NCBI GenBank assembly: GCA_017883215.1
Contig: JADGOA010000036.1
Span: forward strand, 1 to 16,751
DNA from: Thermoanaerobaculia bacterium
GTDB lineage: Bacteria; Acidobacteriota; Thermoanaerobaculia; Gp7-AA8
Direction: 5' to 3'
DNA length: 16,751 nt
In this document: positions 6,668 to 12,914 of the stretch, piece by piece
Position numbering within the stretch: position 1 is the stretch's first letter
Layout of the letters: every line of letters begins with the position of its first letter
The notes under the pieces: generated by a model
Told to the model about the DNA's origin: nothing
Databases searched by the model: none
Seen by the model: only the letters and a program-made list of their open reading frames with translations
Position numbers and translations under genes: made by a program

Positions 6668-6692
6668 CTCGCCACTCGCCACTCGCTGCCGT

Positions 6693-6698
6693 TAGCAT
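6693..6698 (+). promoter_or_regulatory. Putative -10 box, leaderless start of the kinase-like fusion
   Basis: TAGCAT lies 8 nt before the ATG at 6707. No Shine-Dalgarno sequence and no convincing -35 element are visible. Confidence 0.4.
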
Positions 6699-6706
6699 GT
6701 GCCGCA

Positions 6707-8029
6707 ATGCATGAGACGCACGAACCGCTGCGCAAAGCTCTGCACATAGGCGTCGGGCTTTTCGCGGTCACGCTGAAGTGGCTGCCGTGGCCAGTGGCCG
6801 CTCTTTGTGCGGTCTGTGCCGTCTTCGGCAACTGGCTCGTGCTCCATCGCGTGTTCGGCGCGCGCGTGGCGCGGCACGAACGCGGCTACGACGCCGGCAT
6901 CGTCCTCTATCCGGCGATGGTGCTGTTGCTCATCATCGTCTTCCGGCATCGTATCGAGATCGCCGGGAGCGTCTGGGCGATCCTGGCCTTCGGCGACGGC
7001 TTCGCGACCCTTGCTGGTCGCGCCATCGGCGGTGCGCGGCTGCCGTGGAACCGAGAAAAGACGTGGAGCGGCTTCGCGGCATTCACCGCTTTCGGTTTCG
7101 TCGGCGCCGAGGTGATGTACGTATGGCTGCAGACGGGCCGGACGCTGCTGTCGCCGATGGTCATCGTGGGCATCACCGTCGTCGCTTGTGCCATCGCCGA
7201 ATCGTCGCCGCTCAACGTCAATGACAACGTCGTCGTACCGCTCGTGGGCGGGGGAGTGATGGCGATTCTCGTCGGGGCGAGCGTGATTCCTCTCCCGATG
7301 ATCGACAGCCTGATGGTGTCGTGGCTCGCCGCCAACACCCTCCTCGCGTTTGCCGGCTGGGCGGCGCGCACGGTCGACTTCTCCGGCTTCCTGGGTGGCT
7401 GGGCGATGGGCGCAGTGATCCTGTTGTTCGGCGGGTGGCAGCTGTACGCCGTTCTCCTGGCGTTCTTCGTGATCGGCACCGGAGTGACGAAATTCGGCTT
7501 CAGAAGAAAGGCGGGACTCGGTCTGGCGCAGGAGAAGGGGGGGCGGCGGGGATTCGCGCATGCGTTCTCGAATGTCGGGATGGCGGCCCTGCTGGCCATC
7601 GCCTCGGCCATGATCCCGGACTGGCGCACAGCGCTGTGGCTCGCTGCCGCTGCGGCGCTGACGACGGCAGCGGCCGACACGACGGCATCGGAGATCGGGC
7701 AGCTCATCGGCCGCCGGACCTTCCTGCCACTGACGTTCCGACCGGTACCTGTTGGAACGGAGGGGGCGATCTCGCTGGAAGGGACGCTGGCTGGAATCGC
7801 CGCCGCGGTCGTCGTGGCAATCGTGGCGTCGGAAACTCAGTTTGCGCGGATCGAGCCACGGATCGCCGGTTTCCTCGTCATCGCCGCATTTGCCGGTTCA
7901 TACGTCGAGAGCGTTGCCGGGAGTTGGAACCGCAAGCAGGCCCGCTCGGTGCCGAATGGCGTGCTGAACTTCTTCAACACGGCGGTGGGAGCGATGGTGA
8001 TGGTGCTGCTGGTGAGAGGAAGCAAGTAA
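6707..8029 (+). CDS. Membrane fusion of phytol/dolichol-kinase-like (VTE5) and DUF92 (VTE6-like) domains
   Basis: This 440-residue polytopic membrane protein has roughly a dozen hydrophobic segments. The N-terminal half begins with RKALHIGVGLF (residues 9-19) and has LAFGDGFATLAGRAIGG (93-109) followed by LPWNREKTWSG (112-122). That is the nucleotide-binding pattern of the CTP-dependent phytol kinase/dolichol kinase/cytidylyltransferase superfamily. The C-terminal half (about 210-440) is DUF92: GGRRGFAHAFSNVG (278-291), ADTTASEIGQL (323-333), RPVPVGTEGAISLEGTLAG (345-363) and NFFNTAVG (421-428). In plants and cyanobacteria these are the separate enzymes VTE5 (phytol to phytyl phosphate) and VTE6 (phytyl phosphate to diphosphate). 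One chain could therefore phosphorylate an isoprenoid alcohol twice. The substrate is unknown. It is divergent from the lipid-sugar operon, which makes a polyprenol plausible but unproven. Confidence 0.85.
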   Translation: MHETHEPLRKALHIGVGLFAVTLKWLPWPVAALCAVCAVFGNWLVLHRVFGARVARHERGYDAGIVLYPAMVLLLIIVFRHRIEIAGSVWAILAFGDGFATLAGRAIGGARLPWNREKTWSGFAAFTAFGFVGAEVMYVWLQTGRTLLSPMVIVGITVVACAIAESSPLNVNDNVVVPLVGGGVMAILVGASVIPLPMIDSLMVSWLAANTLLAFAGWAARTVDFSGFLGGWAMGAVILLFGGWQLYAVLLAFFVIGTGVTKFGFRRKAGLGLAQEKGGRRGFAHAFSNVGMAALLAIASAMIPDWRTALWLAAAAALTTAAADTTASEIGQLIGRRTFLPLTFRPVPVGTEGAISLEGTLAGIAAAVVVAIVASETQFARIEPRIAGFLVIAAFAGSYVESVAGSWNRKQARSVPNGVLNFFNTAVGAMVMVLLVRGSK

Positions 8030-8075
8030 AGCGGGTGGCCGAGTTACGAGAACGTTCGTCGTTCCGCTGAACCCT

Positions 8076-8139
8076 TGTGGCACAGACACTCTTGTCTGTG
8101 CGGCATCCGGCAGGCACAGACAAGAGTGTCTGTGCCACA
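8076..8139. repeat. Perfect 26-bp inverted repeat (CAGACACTCTTGTCTG family)
   Basis: Arms 8076-8101 and 8114-8139 are exact reverse complements around a 12-nt loop, between the fusion membrane-protein gene and the small zinc-ribbon gene that converge here. Each arm contains the 12-mer GACACTCTTGTC, which differs by one base or so from units in the 12706-12856 element. ORFs reading AQTLLSV through it are repeat artefacts. Confidence 0.85.
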
Positions 8140-8163
8140 CCCGCAGCAGTTGCACCTACTCGC

Positions 8164-8364
8164 TCAGTGCGCGTTGCGGGAGGCGGCGACGAAGAGGGCG
8201 CCGTTCTGGAGGTCTCCGACGACCCGCTCGAGTTGCCGATTCGTCTGCAGGGCGACGTGCTGTGCGTATTCGTCGCAGACGCTGCAGAGCCGGCGCGAGC
8301 TTTCGCCCGTGAGGAGCGGAGCGTGGCAGAGGCGACAGGATTGCGGAAGGGGGTCAGTAGCCAT
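8164..8364 (-). CDS. Small zinc-ribbon protein, function unknown
   Basis: This 66-residue protein has two CxxC knuckles: Cys10-Arg-Leu-Cys13 and Cys27-Ser-Val-Cys30, spaced 13 residues apart as in a treble-clef or zinc-ribbon fold. The C-terminal half (about 35-60) looks like a helix with heptad hydrophobics (ALQTNRQLERVVGDL). No enzymatic motif is visible. Such mini zinc ribbons usually bind nucleic acid or another protein. The ATG at 8364 has no Shine-Dalgarno sequence but has TAAAAT 12 nt upstream. It is divergent from der, with 58 bp between starts. Competing plus-strand ORFs across the same DNA start inside the 8076-8139 repeat and show no family, so I favour this strand, with moderate confidence. 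Confidence 0.55.
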   Translation of the reverse strand: MATDPLPQSCRLCHAPLLTGESSRRLCSVCDEYAQHVALQTNRQLERVVGDLQNGALFVAASRNAH

Positions 8365-8376
8365 AAGGTTATGTGT

Positions 8377-8382
8377 ATTTTA
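8377..8382 (-). promoter_or_regulatory. Putative -10 box of the small zinc-ribbon gene
   Basis: TAAAAT lies 12 nt upstream of the ATG at 8364, in an AT-rich patch that contrasts with the GC-rich surroundings. The predicted leader is only about 5 nt. Confidence 0.35.
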
Positions 8383-8406
8383 GCACCCCGGTCGGGCACA
8401 CGACTG

Positions 8407-8412
8407 TAAGAT
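8407..8412 (+). promoter_or_regulatory. Putative -10 box of der
   Basis: TAAGAT lies 10 nt before the ATG at 8423 and overlaps the alternative ATG at 8411. It favours the downstream start for Der. Confidence 0.35.
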
Positions 8413-8422
8413 GCCGCGCTCA

Positions 8423-9838
8423 ATGCCATCCAGGAGCCTCAAACGGATCGTCATCGTCGGCCGGCCCAATGTCGGCAAGTCGACGCTTTTCAATCGGATC
8501 GCTGGCAAACGGCGTGCCCTCATCCATGACCTTCCGGGGATGACCCGGGACCGGCTGACCGACGTCATCACCCTCGACGACGGCCGCCGGTTCGAGCTCA
8601 CCGACACCGGAGGTCTGGAGTACGGCGAGTCGCCGATGTCCGCCTACGCGGGCGAGATCCGCGAGCAGGCCAGGCGGGCTCTCGCCGATGCCGACCTCAT
8701 CCTCTTCGTGGTCGACGGCGCGGCGGGGGTGCTGGCGGAGGATCGCGACATCGCCACCGACCTTCGTTCCTCCGCGTCGCGGACGATCCTTCTGGTGAAC
8801 AAGGTCGATCGCCGCGATGCCGAGGAGAGCGTGCCGGAGTTCTACGAGCTCGGTCTGGAGCGCCTCCTCCCGATTTCCGCCGAACACGGCGGAGGGCTGG
8901 ACGAGCTTCTGGATGTGATCGGCGAAGTCGTTCCGCCGGAATCGGTCGCGGAAGAGCTCGAAGACGTCGACGCGCCGGTGCGGGTGGCGATCATCGGTCG
9001 TCCGAACGTCGGCAAGTCGTCGCTCCTGAATCGGCTCACGAACGAGGATCGCGCCGTCGTCTCGCCGATCTCCGGAACGACCCATGACGCCATCGACGCC
9101 GAGATCGAACGGGGCGGCCGCCGCTACACCATCATCGACACGGCAGGCATCCGGCGGAAGGGGAAGACGACGGACGAAGCCGAAAAGCTCTCGGTCATTT
9201 CCGCGAGGAAGGCGATCGAGCGCTGCGAGATCGGCCTGGTGATGATCGACGCCACCGAAGGCGTGGCCGGGCAGGACGCCACGGTTGCCGGCTATGCGGA
9301 AGAGGCGGGGAAGGCGGCGCTGATCCTGGTCAACAAGTGGGACGTCGGCGAACACACCCAGGACGAGGCCAAGAAGTTCGAGGACATGGTGCGCTTCAAG
9401 CTGAAGTTCCTCTCCTACGCCCCGCTGGAGTTCATCTCCGCCAAGAGCGGCCGCCGCGTCGAGAAGATCTTCGCCCGCATCGACACGATCGTTCGCGGCT
9501 ACCGCACCCGTTTCAGGACGTCGGAGCTCAACGAGATCCTGGAGCGTACGCTGCGCCAGCATCAGCCGCCGGCGGTCAAAGGGCGTCCGCGCCGCTTCTA
9601 CTACGCCACCCAGCTCAAAGCGCAGCCCACCACGATCGCGCTCTTCTCCAATGTCGACGAGCCGCTGCACTTTTCGTATCGGCGGTTTCTCGAGAACCAG
9701 TTTCGCGAGGCGCTGGGCCTGGTCGGCTGCCCCATTCATTTCGTGCTCCGCGCGCGCAAGGGGATGAAGCGCGACGTGGCGGTCGAAAAAGAGCAACCGC
9801 ATGGCGATCGCGCGCGAAGGCAGAGCAGGAAGAAGTAG
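8423..9838 (+). CDS. der: Ribosome biogenesis GTPase Der (EngA)
   Basis: Der is an essential tandem GTPase that helps mature the 50S ribosomal subunit. This copy is 471 residues, slightly longer than E. coli Der. The first G domain has GRPNVGKS (13-20 from this start), DTGG (61-64) and NKVD (126-129). The second has GRPNVGKS (192-199), SGTT (217-220), DTAG (239-242), NKWD (304-307) and a G5-like SAKSG. The C-terminal KH-like domain ends around HFVLRARKG, followed by a basic tail. An in-frame ATG at 8411 would add four residues (MPRS). I prefer 8423 because TAAGAT lies 10 nt before it and overlaps 8411, and there is no clear Shine-Dalgarno sequence for either. It is single, divergent from the small zinc-ribbon gene, and followed by an 8-bp tandem repeat. 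Confidence 0.96.
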   Translation: MPSRSLKRIVIVGRPNVGKSTLFNRIAGKRRALIHDLPGMTRDRLTDVITLDDGRRFELTDTGGLEYGESPMSAYAGEIREQARRALADADLILFVVDGAAGVLAEDRDIATDLRSSASRTILLVNKVDRRDAEESVPEFYELGLERLLPISAEHGGGLDELLDVIGEVVPPESVAEELEDVDAPVRVAIIGRPNVGKSSLLNRLTNEDRAVVSPISGTTHDAIDAEIERGGRRYTIIDTAGIRRKGKTTDEAEKLSVISARKAIERCEIGLVMIDATEGVAGQDATVAGYAEEAGKAALILVNKWDVGEHTQDEAKKFEDMVRFKLKFLSYAPLEFISAKSGRRVEKIFARIDTIVRGYRTRFRTSELNEILERTLRQHQPPAVKGRPRRFYYATQLKAQPTTIALFSNVDEPLHFSYRRFLENQFREALGLVGCPIHFVLRARKGMKRDVAVEKEQPHGDRARRQSRKK

Positions 9839-9863
9839 AGAGGGAGGGGACACATTTGCAACG

Positions 9864-9919
9864 GTCACGAGGTCACGAGGTCACGAGGTTTCGAGGTCGC
9901 GGGGTTTCGAGGTCGCGGG
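9864..9919. repeat. Tandem 8-bp repeat, 7 units (GTCACGAG type)
   Basis: Seven uninterrupted 8-bp units follow der by 25 bp: three of gtcacgag, then gtttcgag and gtcgcggg alternating twice. The same unit family follows the acetyltransferase gene at 3734-3765. Confidence 0.85.
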
Positions 9920-9936
9920 GCTGGATCGAATCACCG

Positions 9937-10207
9937 TAGCCGCGGAGCGGCGAAACAATAGAGCCCACGGCGTGAGCCGTGGGTCATCCGAGCGCGAAAC
10001 CAGCGTAGCCGCGGAGCGGCGAAAGAATCACTCGAACACGTAGCGCGGGTCGTACTCGATCCCGTTCTTCACGAGAAAGAGAAGATTCGTCAGCGTGTGA
10101 GCCATCGCGCTTTGTTCTTTCGCCGCTCCGCGGCTCTACGTTGGTTCCGGATGCCGCATCCCCACGGCTTGCGCCGTGGGCTGTATTGTTTCGCCGCTCC
10201 GCGGCTA
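9937..10207. mobile_element. Inverted-repeat element (271 bp) enclosing a 25-codon ORF
   Basis: The outermost 24 nt (9937-9960 and 10184-10207) are exact inverted copies. Similarity continues inward through matching CCCACGGC hairpins (9964-9983 and 10161-10180) to a second GCCGCGGAGCGGC unit on each side (10006-10030 and 10114-10138). The arms are about 95 bp and flank a unique centre with a 25-codon minus-strand ORF. No transposase motif is visible. The layout suggests a non-autonomous element or a decayed insertion. A further GCCGCGGAGCGGC unit occurs at about 23-35. Confidence 0.7.
10028..10105 (-). CDS. 25-codon ORF inside inverted-repeat element (doubtful)
   Basis: An ATG at 10105 opens a 25-residue reading frame ending at TGA 10028-10030. 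It reads MAHTLTNLLFLVKNGIEY and then a short acidic/aromatic tail DPRYVFE. It exactly fills the unique centre between the two arms of the 9937-10207 element, and its stop lies at the edge of the left arm. It has an amphipathic N-terminal half. I recognise no family. It could be a real micro-protein, the remnant C-terminus of a lost gene, or chance. Confidence 0.22.
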   Translation of the reverse strand: MAHTLTNLLFLVKNGIEYDPRYVFE

Positions 10208-10257
10208 GCCATGATCTCTCCAGGTTGCAGCACTCGGCAATTCGTGAGCTCCCCGTC

Positions 10258-10263
10258 TAGAAT
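10258..10263 (+). promoter_or_regulatory. Putative -10 box of the aconitase-family gene
   Basis: TAGAAT lies 33 nt before the ATG at 10297. It would give a leader of about 27 nt containing the AAAGAGGGG ribosome-binding site at 10286-10294. This gene is therefore leadered, unlike many neighbours. Confidence 0.4.
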
Positions 10264-10296
10264 CCCCGTCTCACGCCCAGTGTTGAAAGAGGGGAC

Positions 10297-12297
10297 ATGA
10301 AGCCGGCACAGACGATCACGCTCACTCCAGGGAAGCGCGTGCTGTTTCTGACGAAGGATCCCGAGCTCATCCGGAAGCAGCTTCGCGGCGAGCTCGACCT
10401 GCAGATGAAGGACCTCCGCGTCGAGGACCTTCTCGACGACATCAACACCGACGTGATGACCCCGGCGTGGGTCTGCTTCGACTATCGGCCGGAGGATCTC
10501 GCGCGCAACGCGTACGCGGGGCTGATCGCCAACGGCGAGCGCGTGGTGCCGACGGACGCCCTCAGAAACGGCAACTTCGAAGTGATCGTGTCGGGACAGC
10601 GCAAGGGCGTCGGCAGCTCGCGCGAGACGGCCACGCAGGCCGAAGTCTGGAGCGGCATCCGCCTGGCCATCGCAGCGTCGTTCGCTCCGATTCACGCCGG
10701 CAACAACGTCAACCAGGGGCTTCTCATGGGTGACCACGCCATGCTCGAGCGGCTCCAGGCCGGCGAGAGCATCCCCCTGGAAGAGCTCTACCGCAAATAC
10801 GATCCGATCACGCAGCTGATCATCCGCGAGGGTGGTCTCTTCCCGTTCGCAAAGGCTCTTCAGCGCGGCGAGATCGCATTGCCGGTGCCCGATACGGCGC
10901 CGCGGCCGATGACGATGGGCGAGAAGATCCTGGCCCGTCACAGGCGGGGCGGCGGCCACGGCCCGAAGTACGTCAAGCCCGGCGACGCCGTGGTTGTCGA
11001 CGTCGATGGCGGCTATTCGCACGAGTTCACCACTGCGCAGGTGCACTATTTCCTGGAGCAGGAGTACGGCGCGGAGTATGCGATCAAGAACCCGCAGAAG
11101 TTCGCCGTCTTCGAGGATCACCTCATCTATGCCGACGAGGTCGCGAGGATGCGGCCGTTCATTCCGAAGATCGAGACCCTGCGCCAGCTGCAGCGCCAGT
11201 TTCAGCGGCATACCGCCTGCCGCGACTACTCGGCGAAGAACAACATCTCGCCCGGCATCTGCCACGAGATCGCCCGCGAAGAGTTCATCGATCCGGGCGA
11301 TCTCATCCAGGCCACCGACAGCCACACCTGCATGGGAGGCGTGAACAACGCGCTGGCCTGGGGTGTCGGGGCGACCGAATACGCGAATCTCGCCCAGGCC
11401 GGCTTCACCATGGTCGAGGTCTCCGAGTCCGTCCGCTTCGAGCTCGTGGGCCGGCTCCGGCCGAACGTCACGGCCAAGGACGTGATGCTGTACATCCTGC
11501 TGCACTACGCGAAGCCGCAGATGACGCTCGACCGGATCATGGAGTTCACCGGACCGGGAGTGCGCGGCTTGTCGATGGATGAGCGGGCCACGCTGGCGAA
11601 CATGGCCACGGAGTGCTCGGCGCGTACGGCCATCGTCGAAGCCGACGAGAAACTCTTCGAGTGGATCGCGTCAATGCGGCCCGGCACGAACGTCGACGAG
11701 CTCCGCGCGCGCGCCGTCTCCCCGGACGAGGGGGCGGAGTACGCCGGAGGGACCCACGTGATCGACCTGGCTGCCATCGAGCCGATGGTCGCGCACCCCG
11801 GCGATCCGGACCGCGGCGTCGCCTCGGATCCGACGAACGGTGAGCTGATCGGCAACATCGGCGACGTGGCCATCGACATCGCCTACGCGGGGTCGTGCAC
11901 GGCCGGGAAGGTCGACGATCTGCTCTTCTACCACCAGGTGGCGAAGGAAGCGGTCGACAACGGCCTGAAAGTGGCGGATGGGGTGAAGTTCTTCATCCAG
12001 TTCGGATCGCAGGCGGTCGAGAAGTTCGCACGCGACAACGGGCTCGTGGACACGTTCGAGAGGGCCGGCGCCATCGTTCTGAATCCCGGCTGCGGGGCCT
12101 GCATCGGTTGCGGGCCGGGCGTATCGGAGGAAGCCGAACAGGTCACGGTCAGCGCGATCAACCGCAACTTCCGTGGGCGGAGCGGCCCCGGAAAGCTCTG
12201 GCTCGCCTCGCCGCTGACCGTAGCCGCCTCGGCATTCACCGGGCGGATTACCGCGTACACGCCGGGGATGTTCAAGAGGGATAGGGTAAAGGCTTGA
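10297..12297 (+). CDS. Fused aconitase / 3-isopropylmalate dehydratase superfamily hydro-lyase
   Basis: This 666-residue iron-sulfur hydro-lyase joins a small LeuD-like swivel domain (about residues 40-140) to a large LeuC-like domain (about 205-660), an order reversed from aconitase A. The swivel part has DDINTDVMTP (47-56) and the substrate-binding GSSRE loop (106-110). The large part has ATDSHTCMGG with cluster ligand Cys345, AGSCTAGKVDDL (531-542) where most relatives have GSCTN, and NPGCGACIGCGPG with ligands Cys599 and Cys602. It therefore keeps the [4Fe-4S] site and should isomerise or dehydrate a hydroxy tri- or dicarboxylic acid. Aconitase, isopropylmalate isomerase, homoaconitase or methylcitrate roles cannot be told apart here. 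AAAGAGGGG before the ATG supports the start. No leuB, citrate synthase or prp gene is adjacent. Confidence 0.88.
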   Translation: MKPAQTITLTPGKRVLFLTKDPELIRKQLRGELDLQMKDLRVEDLLDDINTDVMTPAWVCFDYRPEDLARNAYAGLIANGERVVPTDALRNGNFEVIVSGQRKGVGSSRETATQAEVWSGIRLAIAASFAPIHAGNNVNQGLLMGDHAMLERLQAGESIPLEELYRKYDPITQLIIREGGLFPFAKALQRGEIALPVPDTAPRPMTMGEKILARHRRGGGHGPKYVKPGDAVVVDVDGGYSHEFTTAQVHYFLEQEYGAEYAIKNPQKFAVFEDHLIYADEVARMRPFIPKIETLRQLQRQFQRHTACRDYSAKNNISPGICHEIAREEFIDPGDLIQATDSHTCMGGVNNALAWGVGATEYANLAQAGFTMVEVSESVRFELVGRLRPNVTAKDVMLYILLHYAKPQMTLDRIMEFTGPGVRGLSMDERATLANMATECSARTAIVEADEKLFEWIASMRPGTNVDELRARAVSPDEGAEYAGGTHVIDLAAIEPMVAHPGDPDRGVASDPTNGELIGNIGDVAIDIAYAGSCTAGKVDDLLFYHQVAKEAVDNGLKVADGVKFFIQFGSQAVEKFARDNGLVDTFERAGAIVLNPGCGACIGCGPGVSEEAEQVTVSAINRNFRGRSGPGKLWLASPLTVAASAFTGRITAYTPGMFKRDRVKA

Positions 12298-12300
12298 AGA

Positions 12301-12419
12301 ATGGGACCTCTGGGACCGATAGGACCTATGGGACCTATGGGACCAACGGGGCTGCAACTTCGAATGCAGCTTCCTCGTCCCATCGGTCCTATTTGTCCGA
12401 TGGGTCCCGTCGGTCCCAT
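12301..12419. repeat. Inverted repeat of 9-bp GGGACCTAT units, possible terminator
   Basis: Units like gggacctat and gggaccgat run from 12301 to about 12344, and their inverted counterparts (ggtcccat, ggtcctat) from about 12378 to 12419. A small GCTGCA/TGCAGC hairpin (12351-12356/12365-12370) is in the loop. The structure starts three bases after the hydro-lyase stop, and TTTTGTTCTT follows it (12418-12427), so it may terminate transcription. Minus-strand reading gives collagen-like Gly-Pro-Ile runs, an artefact of the 9-bp period. Confidence 0.7.
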
Positions 12420-12450
12420 TTTGTTCTTCAAAACCGCAGGCTTATGAAGT

Positions 12451-12456
12451 TATAAT
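12451..12456 (+). promoter_or_regulatory. Consensus -10 box of the FmdB-like gene
   Basis: A perfect TATAAT lies 12 nt before the ATG at 12469, in an AT-rich stretch. The predicted leader is about 5 nt. No good -35 element is seen at 17 bp spacing. Confidence 0.5.
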
Positions 12457-12468
12457 TGGACCCCGATC

Positions 12469-12660
12469 ATGCCACTATTTGAATTCACATGCTCCGATTG
12501 CGGAACACGCTTCGAAGAGCTCGTCATGGGCGAGCGCGCCGTCGATTGTCCGCACTGCGGGAGCCACGAGGTCCGCAAGCAGTTCTCCACCTTCGGCGTG
12601 GGACGCGGGGGCGCGTCTTCATCGCAGTCGCGCGCCAGCGCGGCGCCAGCACCCACGTGA
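12469..12660 (+). CDS. FmdB family zinc-ribbon protein
   Basis: This 63-residue protein begins MPLFEFTCSDCGTRFE, the standard opening of the FmdB/CxxC_CXXC_SSSS zinc-ribbon family. Its second knuckle is CPHCGS. The zinc ligands are Cys8, Cys11, Cys27 and Cys30. The tail (from about residue 42) is Gly/Ser/Ala-rich and probably disordered, as is usual for this family. FmdB was named for a putative regulator of formamide metabolism, but the general function is not established. The start is fixed by the conserved MPL(Y/F)EF opening. A TATAAT box lies 12 nt upstream with no Shine-Dalgarno sequence between. It lies between two repeat elements and appears monocistronic. Confidence 0.9.
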   Translation: MPLFEFTCSDCGTRFEELVMGERAVDCPHCGSHEVRKQFSTFGVGRGGASSSQSRASAAPAPT

Positions 12661-12705
12661 GGCATCGGCCCGGGGCAGCGGGGCTGCTCCTGAACGACCG
12701 GTATG

Positions 12706-12856
12706 TGGAGAGCGGACATTCCTGTCCGCGGCGGCCGGACATTCGTGTCCGGCCGCTGGACGGCCGTGCATCGCCGATTGCTTGCACCAGCAACGCTGCT
12801 CCTTAGCCGCCGGACAAGAATGTCCGTCGGCAGCGGACAAGAATGTCCGCTCTCCA
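12706..12856. mobile_element. MITE-like inverted-repeat element (151 bp, GACATTCTTGTC family)
   Basis: The 24-nt ends at 12706-12729 and 12833-12856 are inverted copies with one mismatch. The 12-mer GACATTCNTGTC occurs at 12715-12726 and 12738-12749, and inverted at 12813-12824 and 12836-12847. It therefore has two nested units per side, like the composite at 9937-10207. The core is shared with the 8076-8139 hairpin. ORFs crossing it are repeat-derived. Confidence 0.7.
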
Positions 12857-12900
12857 CCGTGCCTGGGTGCCGGCGGTCCGGCCAGCCACCGCCGCTCCCG

Positions 12901-12906
12901 TATCAT
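12901..12906 (+). promoter_or_regulatory. Putative -10 box, leaderless start of the PNPOx-like gene
   Basis: TATCAT lies 8 nt before the ATG at 12915, with no Shine-Dalgarno sequence between. Confidence 0.45.
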
Positions 12907-12914
12907 TGCGGGCG

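Noticed and set aside
8077..8409. 110-codon plus-strand ORF beginning AQTLLSV
   Set aside because: Its start lies in a perfect inverted repeat and the rest shadows the minus-strand zinc-ribbon gene. Similar AQTLLSV or TDKSVC readings are typical products of this repeat family.
9864..9919. CRISPR array
   Set aside because: The units are 8 bp, directly adjacent and without spacers, and no cas gene is present.
10090..11505. 471-codon minus-strand ORF opposite the hydro-lyase gene
   Set aside because: It is antisense to a clear iron-sulfur enzyme and has no family motifs. Long shadow ORFs are expected at this GC content. The same applies to the antisense ORFs opposite der (8420-9868), the GT2 fusion (5306-6634), manC (4338-5447) and meaB (15516-16700).
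11928..12431. Collagen-like protein (Gly-Pro-Ile repeats) on the minus strand
   Set aside because: The Gly-X-Y look comes from a 9-bp intergenic repeat read in frame. The rest of the ORF is antisense to the hydro-lyase gene.
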